NCBI GenBank assembly: GCA_023379515.1
Contig: JAMCQQ010000011.1
Location: 1 to 12,835, forward strand
Source: Actinomycetota bacterium
GTDB lineage: Bacteria; Actinomycetota; Humimicrobiia; Humimicrobiales; Humimicrobiaceae
Direction: 5' to 3'
DNA: 12,835 bases
Shown piece by piece: positions 1-6,690 of the stretch (position 1 is its first letter; each line of letters begins with the position of its first letter). The position numbers and the translations under genes are program-made. The notes below the pieces were generated by a model that saw only the letters and a list, made by a program, of their open reading frames with translations, was not told the origin of the DNA and did no database searches.

Positions 1-115
1 TGTCCCATCCTTGTTTTACAGCAGCCGTTTTAAAAGCTCCCCAAATTCCAAAATTGCCACACCCTGGACACCAAGTAGGATTACATTTTGTTGTTAGATC
101 TTCTATTTTTGTCAT
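1..115 (-). CDS. korB: 2-oxoacid:ferredoxin oxidoreductase, beta subunit (5' part only)
   Basis: Only the first 38 codons are in the window; the gene runs off the left edge. The N-terminus reads MTKIEDLTTK followed by CNPTWCPGCGNFGIWGAF. This is the signature of the thiamine-diphosphate-binding beta subunit of 2-oxoacid:ferredoxin oxidoreductases, where the WCPGCG cysteines (Cys16, Cys19, plus Cys11 nearby) are expected to help ligate a [4Fe-4S] cluster. The beta subunit carries ThDP and passes electrons from the oxidised 2-oxoacid to ferredoxin. The ATG follows the stop codon of the alpha subunit gene with no gap (TAGATG), so the two are very likely translationally coupled and form one heterodimeric enzyme. 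Whether the substrate is pyruvate or 2-oxoglutarate cannot be told from this fragment; the symbol is a family label. Confidence 0.9.
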   Translation of the reverse strand, partial: MTKIEDLTTKCNPTWCPGCGNFGIWGAFKTAAVKQGWD

Positions 116-1831
116 CTATTTTACCTCGAGTGTTGTTTTAATCTTTTCAACTAATTCTTCCGTAAAGATAGGTCTTCCGTCATATTTTAGGAAATTATCT
201 TCTATTTTAATCCCCGTTTTTTCTGCGATTAAATCACCCATTTGTGCAGAATAATTGCATTCGATATTAATTACTTTTTTTGCCTTTTTTAACTTTTCTC
301 TGACAGTATTGGTAGGGAATGGATTAACCCATGTAATATAAAGAAAATTTACATTTGGGAATTGTTTAAGACTTTCCAGTATAACTCCTTTATTACTGCC
401 CCAGGAAACTAGAGTTAAATCAGCTTCTTCCGGACCGAAGAGCTTTGGTTTATCCATGTCCTCTTTCTCACAAGTATCAAGTTTTTTCATCCTTTTCTTC
501 ATTTGTATTAACCGATTTTGAGAAGTTTCATCAGATTGTCCTTCCTCACCATGTTCATCTGAATTAGCAATAAAAAAATTACCTGTCCCCGGAATTGTTC
601 TTGAGGAAATTCCATCTTCAGATAGTTCAAAACGTTTGTAATCAGGGGAAACTGCCAGGGAAAATTTTCCACGTTCAATTTCAAATCCTTCATTGTTAAA
701 TAAAGGGAAACTTTGGTCATTTTCACAAAGATTTTTATCAACAAGCAAGACAACCGGAGTTTGATACTTATCTGCAAGATTAAAAGCTTTAATGATAAGA
801 TCAAAAACTTCTTTAGAGTCTCCGGCTGCAAGAATTATTTTTGGAAAGTCTCCTTGATGAGCTTTTAGGACAAATTGCAAATCTCCTTGCTCGCTCCAGG
901 TAGGTAATCCAGTTGCCGGACCCGGCCTCATTCCATTAATAATTACCAAAGGTGTTTCAGTCATTCCTGCTAGTCCATATCCCTCGGTCATTAAGCAAAA
1001 ACCACCACCAGATGTAGCAGTCATTGATCTGGCACCTGCAAACGACGCTCCGATCGCCATATTAATTGCTGATATTTCATCCTCGGGTTGCTTGTAGATG
1101 TAGCCATACTTTTCTTGGTTTGCGGCTAAAATGTGCAATAGACTTGTGATTGGAGTCATTGGGTAAATAGCGGCAAACTGAAGTCCTGATGCTATTGCTC
1201 CAAGAGCAAGGAGATTGTTTCCGTTGGCAATAATTCGTGATGATTTTTCCGGAAGGGGAGTTAATATTGATTTAATATTTTTATTAAACTTTTCTCGGGC
1301 ATAATTATAACCTCTTTCAGCAGCCTGCTGATTAAGATTAACTACTTTTTCGCCTTTATCAGAAAATTCCTCATTTATTAATTGTTTTAAAATTAACAAA
1401 TCTCCTCCTAAAAGCGCTAATGTTACTCCTAAAGCAACAGTATTTTGAAATAGCTCTTTATTTCCGGCTTCTTCGGCAAGTTTTAAAAGAGGGATATTAA
1501 AGAAATTAATGTTGCCATTCTTTGTTGGGTCGATATTATTATTTTCTTCAAGAAGTAAAGCTCCTCCCGGCTCTATTTCATTTAAATGTTTATTTATCGA
1601 GTCTTCATTAAGTGCTACAACAAAATCAGTTTTTTTAAATGGTGCTAATACTTCCTCTTTTGAAAAAAGTATCTGCATCATATTATGACCTCCTCTAATC
1701 AGAGAAGGGTATTCTGTATAGCTATAAGTATGATATCCAGAGCGTGTTGCAACTTTTGTCAGCATAAGACCAGCTGATTTTATTCCTTGTCCTGCTGCGC
1801 CTGCGATTTTTAAGCTAAAGATATCGTTCAT
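116..1831 (-). CDS. korA: 2-oxoacid:ferredoxin oxidoreductase, fused gamma-alpha subunit
   Basis: 571 residues, the usual size for the fused form. Residues 1-190 are the gamma domain (GAAGQGIKSAG at 11-21, YPSLIRGGHN at 41-50). Residues 200-400 are the alpha pyrimidine-binding domain, with YPMTPITS at 223-230, TATSGGGFCLMTEG at 271-284 and RPGPATGLPTWSEQGDL at 302-318. A transketolase-C-like domain occupies about 465-571. With the beta subunit it would oxidatively decarboxylate a 2-oxoacid to acyl-CoA and CO2 with reduction of ferredoxin, or run in reverse, in the cytoplasm. No ferredoxin-like delta domain is present, so an external ferredoxin is needed. The gene lies 14 nt after the flavoprotein gene and abuts korB. 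The co-transcribed acetyl-CoA synthetase makes pyruvate a plausible substrate, but the alpha subunit looks KorA-like, so 2-oxoglutarate cannot be excluded. No clear Shine-Dalgarno precedes the ATG. Confidence 0.92.
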   Translation of the reverse strand: MNDIFSLKIAGAAGQGIKSAGLMLTKVATRSGYHTYSYTEYPSLIRGGHNMMQILFSKEEVLAPFKKTDFVVALNEDSINKHLNEIEPGGALLLEENNNIDPTKNGNINFFNIPLLKLAEEAGNKELFQNTVALGVTLALLGGDLLILKQLINEEFSDKGEKVVNLNQQAAERGYNYAREKFNKNIKSILTPLPEKSSRIIANGNNLLALGAIASGLQFAAIYPMTPITSLLHILAANQEKYGYIYKQPEDEISAINMAIGASFAGARSMTATSGGGFCLMTEGYGLAGMTETPLVIINGMRPGPATGLPTWSEQGDLQFVLKAHQGDFPKIILAAGDSKEVFDLIIKAFNLADKYQTPVVLLVDKNLCENDQSFPLFNNEGFEIERGKFSLAVSPDYKRFELSEDGISSRTIPGTGNFFIANSDEHGEEGQSDETSQNRLIQMKKRMKKLDTCEKEDMDKPKLFGPEEADLTLVSWGSNKGVILESLKQFPNVNFLYITWVNPFPTNTVREKLKKAKKVINIECNYSAQMGDLIAEKTGIKIEDNFLKYDGRPIFTEELVEKIKTTLEVK

Positions 1832-1845
1832 AGCTATTTATATGG

Positions 1846-2547
1846 TTAAAATTTTTCGGTGTAGATATTATCTTTTTCACAACCATGTGAAAGTAAAATT
1901 TTGGTTGCTTCTTCAATCATAGCATGGTTTCCGCACAAGTATACTTGGGCTCCTTTTAGGTCTGAAAAATCCTTATCAATTAGTTGAGTAATATGTCCAG
2001 TTTGTCCAGCCCAATTTTGACCAGGTCTTGAAAGTGAGAGTTTAAAATTAAAATTTGGATAAGCTTGATGCATCTTATTAAAATAATCCAGCCAAAAAAC
2101 GTCATTGTCAGTTCTTAAACCAAAATAAAAACTGATTGGCATTTTATATTTTTCATCTTTTACTGCTGCTTCAAGCATACATTTTAGAGGACTACATCCT
2201 GAGCCGGTGCCTAAAAATAAAAGTTGGTTTGCGCCATCTGGAGGCTTTAATGTAAAAATCCCGAATGGCCCGAGAAAACTAATAACATCATTAACTTTTA
2301 GATTTTCAAAATATTTTGATCCAGGACCACCAGGAGAAACATCAACTAATATGTCAAAAAAATTTCCCTTATCTCCAGCAATTGAATATGCATTGACTCT
2401 ATTTTCTGCAACCTTGACCATAATATATTGCCCAGGAAGATAAGTTAAAGGAGAGTCAATTTTAAAAGTAAAAAAATGAAATTTACCTGCTAAAATTTCA
2501 TGCTTAACAGTAGTTGCTTTTTTAAAACTAGGGTTATTCTGACTCAT
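1846..2547 (-). CDS. FAD/NAD(P)-binding oxidoreductase of the ferredoxin-NADP reductase superfamily
   Basis: 233 residues, a complete two-domain flavoprotein. The N-terminal FAD-binding barrel (about 8-100) contains RVNAYSIAG at 50-58, matching the family's RxYS flavin motif, and GPFG at 93-96. The C-terminal nucleotide-binding domain contains GTGSGCSPLKCML at 113-125, YFGLR at 141-145 and LCGNHAM at 204-210, and ends in EKF, as in many short reductases of this superfamily. It has no 2Fe-2S domain, so it should exchange electrons between NAD(P)H and a separate carrier. It sits between acetyl-CoA synthetase (5 nt gap) and korA (14 nt gap). The most economical role is ferredoxin:NAD(P)+ oxidoreductase, serving the ferredoxin used by the neighbouring KorAB enzyme. 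That partner assignment is inferred from context. A PyrK-like role is less likely because the usual C-terminal cysteine cluster is missing. Confidence 0.85.
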   Translation of the reverse strand: MSQNNPSFKKATTVKHEILAGKFHFFTFKIDSPLTYLPGQYIMVKVAENRVNAYSIAGDKGNFFDILVDVSPGGPGSKYFENLKVNDVISFLGPFGIFTLKPPDGANQLLFLGTGSGCSPLKCMLEAAVKDEKYKMPISFYFGLRTDNDVFWLDYFNKMHQAYPNFNFKLSLSRPGQNWAGQTGHITQLIDKDFSDLKGAQVYLCGNHAMIEEATKILLSHGCEKDNIYTEKF

Positions 2548-2552
2548 TAAAA

Positions 2553-4307
2553 TTAATACTCTTCCAATGTAGATGTATCGCCGATAGGCAAACCTAATTC
2601 TTTTGCTTTGAGAATTCTTCTCATGATTTTACCTGAACGAGTTTTTGGCAGTTTATCTATGAATTCAATTTCTCTTGGGTATGCATGTCCGGCAAGTTGT
2701 TTCTTTACAAAAGCCTGAAGATCTTTTGCCAGTTTATCTTTAGCTGTTTTATTAGTCAATTTTTCCTTTTCCGCTTCTTCAAGCACTACAAAAGCTTTAA
2801 TAATTTCTCCTCTTATCTTATCTGGTTTGCCAATAACGCCTGCTTCAATAACAGCAGGATGAGCCACTAGTGCTGATTCTACTTCAAAAGGACCAACTCT
2901 TTCGCCAGAAGTTTTAATGACATCATCTGCTCTTCCTACAAACCAGAAATAGCCATCTTTATCCTGCCAAGCCCTATCTCCTGAGAAATACCATTTTTTA
3001 TTAGTATTCTTTTCCTCAAAAAAATATGATTTGTATTTTTTGGGTCGTCCCCAGATTGTTTTCATTTGAGAGGGCCAGCCCGGTTTAATGCAGAGATTTC
3101 CCTCTTGATTTACTGGAGATTTTTTCCACTCATCATCTAAAATTTCCGCATTAATTCCGGGAATTGGTTTTCCCATAGACCCGGGTTTAATTTTTAAAGA
3201 AGGATAGTTTGCTATTAATATTCCACCCGTCTCTGTCTGCCACCAGTTATCATGAAAAGGTAATCCGAAAACTTTTTTACCCCACAAAACGCACTCTGGA
3301 TTTAATGGTTCTCCAACCGAACAAAGATGACGAAGATTTGAAAAATCATAGTCTTTGGGGAGCGATTCACCTGCAGCCATAAGCATTCTTATAGCGGTTG
3401 GGGCAGTGTACCAAACAGAAATTTTATACTTCTCAAGAATTTCATACCATTTTTTCGGATCGAAACGGCCTGAATATACAACAGAAGTGACCCCATTTGC
3501 CCAACTGCCTAAAATTTCATAAGCAATTCCGGTAACCCACCCAGGATCAGCTGTGCACCAATAAGTATCTTGGTCATGTAAGTCCAGGACCCACTTAGCT
3601 GTTAGATATTCCATTAGAATGGCTCTATGAGCGTGAACAACTCCTTTAGGTTTTCCAGTTGTTCCTGAGGTATAAAGCATAAAAGCTGGATCATCAGGGT
3701 CCATTTTTGCAACATTTGTTTTATCTGAGGCTTTTTCCATATTTTTGATAAAGCTTTCTTCATCTATAACAACTATATGTTTAAGATCTGGTAGCTTGTG
3801 ACGGATTTTTTCTATTCTGTTTTTTAGCTCTGAATTAGTAATAACTAGTTTTGCCTTAGAATCGCCAAGTCTATCTTCGAGAGCCTGAGGACCAAAAGCC
3901 GAAAAAAGGGTTCCTGCGATTGCTCCCGCTTTTTGGATACCTAAGAAAGAATAAAATAGTTCTGGAATTCTAGGCAAGAAGATGAAGGCTCTATCGCCCC
4001 GTTCAAGACCTAAATCTTTAAAAACATTAGCTGCTTTGTTGGATAAAACAAATAAATCAAAATATGTAAATTCTTTTTTTTCTTCATCCGATTCAAAATA
4101 AAGAGCAATTTTATTTTTTCTCCAACCATTTATATGTCTGTCGATGGCGTTAAAAGCAGCATTCATTTTTCCTTTTTCAAAAAAAGTTAGCTCTTTTTCA
4201 AAATCAGACCATTTTTTAAATTTTTTTTTAGCTTTTTGGTAATCTTCTAAATTTGGAGATAGTTTTAGTGGGTCTTTATCTATAAATTCTTTTGGGTTTT
4301 TAATCAT
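2553..4307 (-). CDS. acsA: acetyl-CoA synthetase, AMP-forming (AcsA type)
   Basis: 584 residues, close to Bacillus-type AcsA (about 570) and shorter than enterobacterial Acs (about 650). It activates acetate with ATP and CoA through acetyl-AMP in the cytoplasm. Visible motifs of the ANL adenylate-forming family are: A3 YTSGTTGKPKG at 212-222; CTADPGWVTG at 251-260; WWQTETGG at 355-362, whose second Trp is the residue that restricts Acs enzymes to acetate; YFSGDRAW at 440-447; GRADDVIKTSGERVGPFEVE at 458-477; and the catalytic lysine K560 in PKTRSGKIMRR. K560 is the site acetylated to switch off Acs in other bacteria. It is the first gene of the minus-strand operon, behind a consensus promoter at 4335-4363 with a leader of about 20 nt lacking an obvious Shine-Dalgarno. 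Acetate is strongly suggested as substrate; propionate use remains possible. Confidence 0.93.
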   Translation of the reverse strand: MIKNPKEFIDKDPLKLSPNLEDYQKAKKKFKKWSDFEKELTFFEKGKMNAAFNAIDRHINGWRKNKIALYFESDEEKKEFTYFDLFVLSNKAANVFKDLGLERGDRAFIFLPRIPELFYSFLGIQKAGAIAGTLFSAFGPQALEDRLGDSKAKLVITNSELKNRIEKIRHKLPDLKHIVVIDEESFIKNMEKASDKTNVAKMDPDDPAFMLYTSGTTGKPKGVVHAHRAILMEYLTAKWVLDLHDQDTYWCTADPGWVTGIAYEILGSWANGVTSVVYSGRFDPKKWYEILEKYKISVWYTAPTAIRMLMAAGESLPKDYDFSNLRHLCSVGEPLNPECVLWGKKVFGLPFHDNWWQTETGGILIANYPSLKIKPGSMGKPIPGINAEILDDEWKKSPVNQEGNLCIKPGWPSQMKTIWGRPKKYKSYFFEEKNTNKKWYFSGDRAWQDKDGYFWFVGRADDVIKTSGERVGPFEVESALVAHPAVIEAGVIGKPDKIRGEIIKAFVVLEEAEKEKLTNKTAKDKLAKDLQAFVKKQLAGHAYPREIEFIDKLPKTRSGKIMRRILKAKELGLPIGDTSTLEEY

Positions 4308-4334
4308 TATTTTTATTGCTATTTGAGTAAAACT

Positions 4335-4363
4335 ATACTAATGAATTTTTAAAATTATGTCAA
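4335..4363 (-). promoter_or_regulatory. Promoter of the acsA-flavoprotein-korAB operon
   Basis: Reading the minus strand, a perfect -35 TTGACA (4363-4358) is followed after 17 nt by TAGTAT (4340-4335, 4 of 6 matches to TATAAT). A second -10-like TATAGT overlaps at 4337-4332. Transcription would start near 4328, giving a leader of about 20 nt before the acsA ATG. The promoter is back-to-back with the plus-strand promoter at 4383-4411, only about 20 bp apart, so a regulator bound between them could affect both. No clear operator palindrome was seen. Confidence 0.6.
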
Positions 4364-4382
4364 ATCAAAGATTAAGGAATAA

Positions 4383-4411
4383 TTGACTATTATGATGAGT
4401 ATTGATATACT
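4383..4411 (+). promoter_or_regulatory. Promoter of the RRM protein gene
   Basis: TTGACT (4383-4388) and TATACT (4406-4411) are separated by exactly 17 nt, each 5 of 6 to the sigma70-type consensus. Transcription should begin near 4418, giving a leader of about 100 nt before the ATG at 4518. That is unusually long for this window, and the leader holds the hairpin described at 4441-4510. Confidence 0.75.
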
Positions 4412-4440
4412 CCAATTGTCTAGGGTTTACTAAGTAAGAG

Positions 4441-4510
4441 CAACTCCTTCTTTTGAAGTACCTCTTATGAATAATTTGAAACCTTTAGAAAATTTTAAAG
4501 AAAGGAGTTG
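4441..4510 (+). promoter_or_regulatory. 5' leader hairpin sequestering the ribosome binding site of the RRM gene
   Basis: CAACTCCTT (4441-4449) is the exact reverse complement of AAGGAGTTG (4502-4510), which contains the Shine-Dalgarno AAGGAG of the RRM gene. After one mismatch the stem continues: 4451-4458 (TTTTGAAG) pairs with 4493-4500 (TTTTAAAG), including G-U pairs. The result is a roughly 17-bp interrupted helix with a 34-nt loop. If folded, it would block translation initiation. Candidate openers are a temperature shift, binding of the RRM protein or another RNA chaperone, or translation of a short reading frame in the loop (4467-4511). The complementarity is read directly from the sequence; the regulatory role is inference. 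Confidence 0.6.
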
Positions 4511-4517
4511 AAGCAAA

Positions 4518-4826
4518 ATGACAAATAAATTATTCGTAGGTGGTCTTTCTTATAATACCTCAAACGACGGTTTAAAAGATTATTTTACACAATTTGGTTC
4601 AGTTTTATCTGCAAATGTAATTACAGACAGAGACACAGGAAGATCAAGAGGATTCGGATTTGTAGAGATGAGTACGCCGGAAGAGGCAAAAACAGCATTG
4701 GAAAAAACTGATGCAGAATTAGACGGTAGAAAAATCTTTATTAAAGAAGCACATCCTAAAACAGAAAATAGATCTGATAATAGAAATAACAGAGGACAAG
4801 ATTTTAGAAACAAAAAACGTTGGTAA
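4518..4826 (+). CDS. RRM-domain RNA-binding protein
   Basis: 102 residues: one RNA recognition motif plus a short basic tail, the layout of bacterial Rbp proteins best known from cyanobacteria. RNP2 is LFVGGL (5-10) and RNP1 is RGFGFVEM (44-51), both with the aromatic residues that stack on RNA bases (Phe6, Phe46, Phe48). Residues 80-102 are rich in Arg, Asn and Lys and resemble a short RGG-like tail. It should bind single-stranded RNA in the cytoplasm; specific targets cannot be read from the sequence. Bacterial members are often cold-induced or post-transcriptionally controlled. The ATG is preceded by AAAGGAGTTG at 4501-4510, a strong Shine-Dalgarno that is hidden in the leader hairpin. The gene is transcribed divergently from the acsA operon. 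Confidence 0.92.
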   Translation: MTNKLFVGGLSYNTSNDGLKDYFTQFGSVLSANVITDRDTGRSRGFGFVEMSTPEEAKTALEKTDAELDGRKIFIKEAHPKTENRSDNRNNRGQDFRNKKRW

Positions 4827-4900
4827 AATAACTTCTTACTTCTATTAAAACCTAACGGGTTTATTACAAACTCTTTGCGTTTATTTTACTTTGTTTAATC

Positions 4901-4906
4901 TATAAT
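4901..4906 (+). promoter_or_regulatory. -10 element of the 51-residue protein gene
   Basis: A perfect TATAAT lies 5 nt before the strong Shine-Dalgarno GGGAGGTGA (4912-4920). Transcription would start near 4913, so the Shine-Dalgarno would sit at the very 5' end of the mRNA. No good -35 is found at the usual spacing: TTGCGT at 4875-4880 is 20 nt away. Confidence 0.45.
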
Positions 4907-4926
4907 TTGTTGGGAGGTGAGGCAAA

Positions 4927-5082
4927 GTGTTTGGACAGAAAAAGAAAAAAATTAATCCAGTCCTATTTGGTGCTGCTGGCCTTGCTGTTGCAGGAACAAC
5001 AGCTGCAGTATTGTTCAGGAAAAACATGATCAATTTTGCCAAAAAACGGGCAAAGCATCAATCCCAAAGCAAAAAAGGCTGA
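4927..5082 (+). CDS. Small single-pass membrane protein, function unknown
   Basis: 51 residues from a GTG start. It begins MFGQKKKKINP, has a hydrophobic alanine/glycine-rich segment at about 11-30 (PVLFGAAGLAVAGTTAAVLF), and ends in a basic region RKNMINFAKKRAKHQSQSKKG-like in composition. Both flanks are strongly positive around one short transmembrane helix. The ribosome binding site GGGAGGTGA (4912-4920), ending 6 nt before the GTG, is the best in the window and argues that this short frame is real. A TATAAT at 4901-4906 suggests its own promoter. I do not recognise the family. It could be a membrane-tethered nucleic-acid- or phospholipid-contacting peptide, but that is speculation. It lies between the RRM gene and the surface-protein island. 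Confidence 0.7.
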   Translation: MFGQKKKKINPVLFGAAGLAVAGTTAAVLFRKNMINFAKKRAKHQSQSKKG

Positions 5083-5126
5083 CGTAAGGTCATTTTTTAA
5101 AAAACTAAATACTAATTTTTAAGGAT

Positions 5127-5155
5127 TTGATTTTCTGGGCAAATTGATATTTAAT
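5127..5155 (+). promoter_or_regulatory. Promoter predicting a leaderless mRNA for the 457-residue surface protein
   Basis: TTGATT (5127-5132), a 17-nt spacer, then TTTAAT (5150-5155, 5 of 6 to TATAAT). The -10 ends 9 nt before the GTG at 5164, so the first transcribed base should be at or very near the start codon. No Shine-Dalgarno is present upstream of 5164. Confidence 0.5.
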
Positions 5156-5163
5156 AATCACTA

Positions 5164-6537
5164 GTGGATTCCATAAAAAAGTCTTTTGTTGTTTTTGTTG
5201 TTTTAATGTTTTTTTTAAAGGGTTGGTTTTCGTTTTGGACTTCTGGAACTCACACCCCTTTTGAACCCGAAAAGTCTTTCGCTGCATCTTTAACAAATAG
5301 TGCTGGAACTGTTGTAGGATATGATGACAGTGGAACAGGATGCAGAAACACTGGGGGCAATTGGGTCAACCCAACGAATTCAACGTCTTCTAATAATTTA
5401 TACGCTTCATATGGAGGGTCATATTTTGACAATAATGAAATATCAGATGAGTTACAAAGTTCAAATTTCGGATTTTCTATACCAAATGGGGCAACAATTG
5501 ACGGAATAGTAGTTGAGATAGAAAAACATTCTGCATCTGGTGATAACGCTGTGGATTACGACGTAAGGTTGACTAAATCAGCAGGAGTTCAAACAGGCAC
5601 TAACAAAGCAGATACCACAACTAATTGGGGGTATGCAGATCCGAATTCGTATAAAACCTATGGATCTTCTTCGGATTTATGGGGAACAACGTGGTCGGAA
5701 GCCGAAGTTGAAAATTCAGGATTCGGAGTGGTAGTTTGTGCAAAATCAAACAATGACACAAACGTCGATATATATATCGATCATGTTCGAATCACTGTTT
5801 ACTATACGGTCACAAATACGAGCCCAACTCTTTCCATTTCTGAGCCTAACGGGACAGCAGATACTGTAACTGCAGGTCAAAGCTATAATATTACCTATTC
5901 TCTTGCAGATACAGAAGAAGCAGTTACTTCAGCATTTTATTATGATACAAATAATTCAGGCTTGGATGGTACTGCAATTTCAGGCGCGTGTGCAACAGCA
6001 GCAGAAGGATCAGGTGCAACTTGTTCATGGGATACAACTGGAGTAACTCCAGGAAGTTACTATGTTTATGGTATAACAAATGATGGTGTAAATCCTCAAG
6101 TCTCCGCATACTCAAGTGGGCAAATTACTATTAATCCTGCAGTTTCGATTAGTATTACCTCCGATGGTTCAGTCGGTTTTGGTCTAACCCCGCTTAATAC
6201 AGCCAAAGACACAACATCAGGAGGAATAAACGATCCCGAAACCATAAGTATTGATAGCGGTCCAGCTAACTTAGATGTTAAGAGTACTCTTTTTAGTCAG
6301 GGAGGGAACACCTGGTCTCTTGGATCTTCAAATGGATCAAATCAAGTTAAATGGGAATTTTCTAAAGACGGTTCTATTTGGAATACTTTTGCAGCCGTTG
6401 ATACAAATTATACTTTTGACACCAATGTTGCTCAAGGCCAGACAAGAAATCTTTATTTGCGTCTTACTACTCCAACGTCGACGGGTTCTTACGATCAGTT
6501 TTCCGCAACTATTACTATAACCGCATCTGCTCCATAA
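5164..6537 (+). CDS. Secreted multidomain surface protein with C-terminal WxL-like domain
   Basis: 457 residues. The N-terminus has lysines and a hydrophobic stretch (about 7-24), consistent with export or anchoring; cleavage may follow SFAAS near 38-42. Three regions follow. Residues 42-215 form a beta-rich domain with repeated G/W/Y positions (for example SDLWGTTWSEAEV at 170-182) of a kind seen in many secreted proteins. Residues 219-324 look like an Ig- or FN3-type sandwich (YDTNNSGLDG at 260-269; paired Cys276 and Cys287). Residues 325-457 share a pattern with the next gene's product: KDTTSGG, then TWSLGSSNG with a W-x-L motif at 384-386, then LTTPTSTGSYDQFSATITITASAP-like ending. The GTG start is chosen because a promoter ends 9 nt upstream; an internal ATG at codon 15 would split the hydrophobic segment. 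Function is probably cell-surface adhesion or envelope structure; the exact family is not recognised. Confidence 0.75.
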   Translation: MDSIKKSFVVFVVLMFFLKGWFSFWTSGTHTPFEPEKSFAASLTNSAGTVVGYDDSGTGCRNTGGNWVNPTNSTSSNNLYASYGGSYFDNNEISDELQSSNFGFSIPNGATIDGIVVEIEKHSASGDNAVDYDVRLTKSAGVQTGTNKADTTTNWGYADPNSYKTYGSSSDLWGTTWSEAEVENSGFGVVVCAKSNNDTNVDIYIDHVRITVYYTVTNTSPTLSISEPNGTADTVTAGQSYNITYSLADTEEAVTSAFYYDTNNSGLDGTAISGACATAAEGSGATCSWDTTGVTPGSYYVYGITNDGVNPQVSAYSSGQITINPAVSISITSDGSVGFGLTPLNTAKDTTSGGINDPETISIDSGPANLDVKSTLFSQGGNTWSLGSSNGSNQVKWEFSKDGSIWNTFAAVDTNYTFDTNVAQGQTRNLYLRLTTPTSTGSYDQFSATITITASAP

Positions 6538-6540
6538 GAT

Positions 6541-6579
6541 AAAAAAAGCTTGTAGTTTTTTTAAAAAAACCTTTTTTTT
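6541..6579 (+). terminator. Possible A/T-only terminator region
   Basis: Just after the stop at 6537, A7 (6541-6547) can pair with T7 (6556-6562), and a further A7-CC-T8 run (6563-6579) follows. The stem contains no G-C pairs, so termination here is uncertain. It is the only candidate between this gene and the promoter at 6655. Confidence 0.25.
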
Positions 6580-6654
6580 AATTTAAGATTGAAATCTTCA
6601 ATCAAGAAAAATCCCAAAAAAAACCAAAATGAATCTAAAAATACTATAGGTGTA

Positions 6655-6683
6655 TTGACAAACTTTTATTGTTTTGTTACGAA
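6655..6683 (+). promoter_or_regulatory. Promoter predicting a leaderless mRNA for the 171-residue surface protein
   Basis: A perfect TTGACA (6655-6660), 17-nt spacer, then TACGAA (6678-6683) preceded by TGT, an extended -10 arrangement. The hexamer itself matches only 3 of 6. It ends 8 nt before the ATG at 6691, placing the transcription start on or next to the start codon. AAGAG immediately before the ATG is too close to act as a Shine-Dalgarno. Confidence 0.5.
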
Positions 6684-6690
6684 ATAAGAG

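Noticed and set aside
4848..4862. AAACC-TAACG-GGTTT hairpin after the RRM gene
   Set aside because: Only five base pairs and no T-run directly after it; too weak to call a terminator.
5765..5780. 16-bp perfect palindrome TCGATATATATATCGA
   Set aside because: It lies inside the coding sequence for VDIYIDH, and the alternating TA arises from the codons; no matching sites were seen elsewhere.
6587..6603. 7-bp inverted repeat GATTGAA-ATC-TTCAATC between two surface genes
   Set aside because: No T-tract follows on either strand and it is not placed like an operator relative to the promoter at 6655; probably chance in AT-rich DNA.
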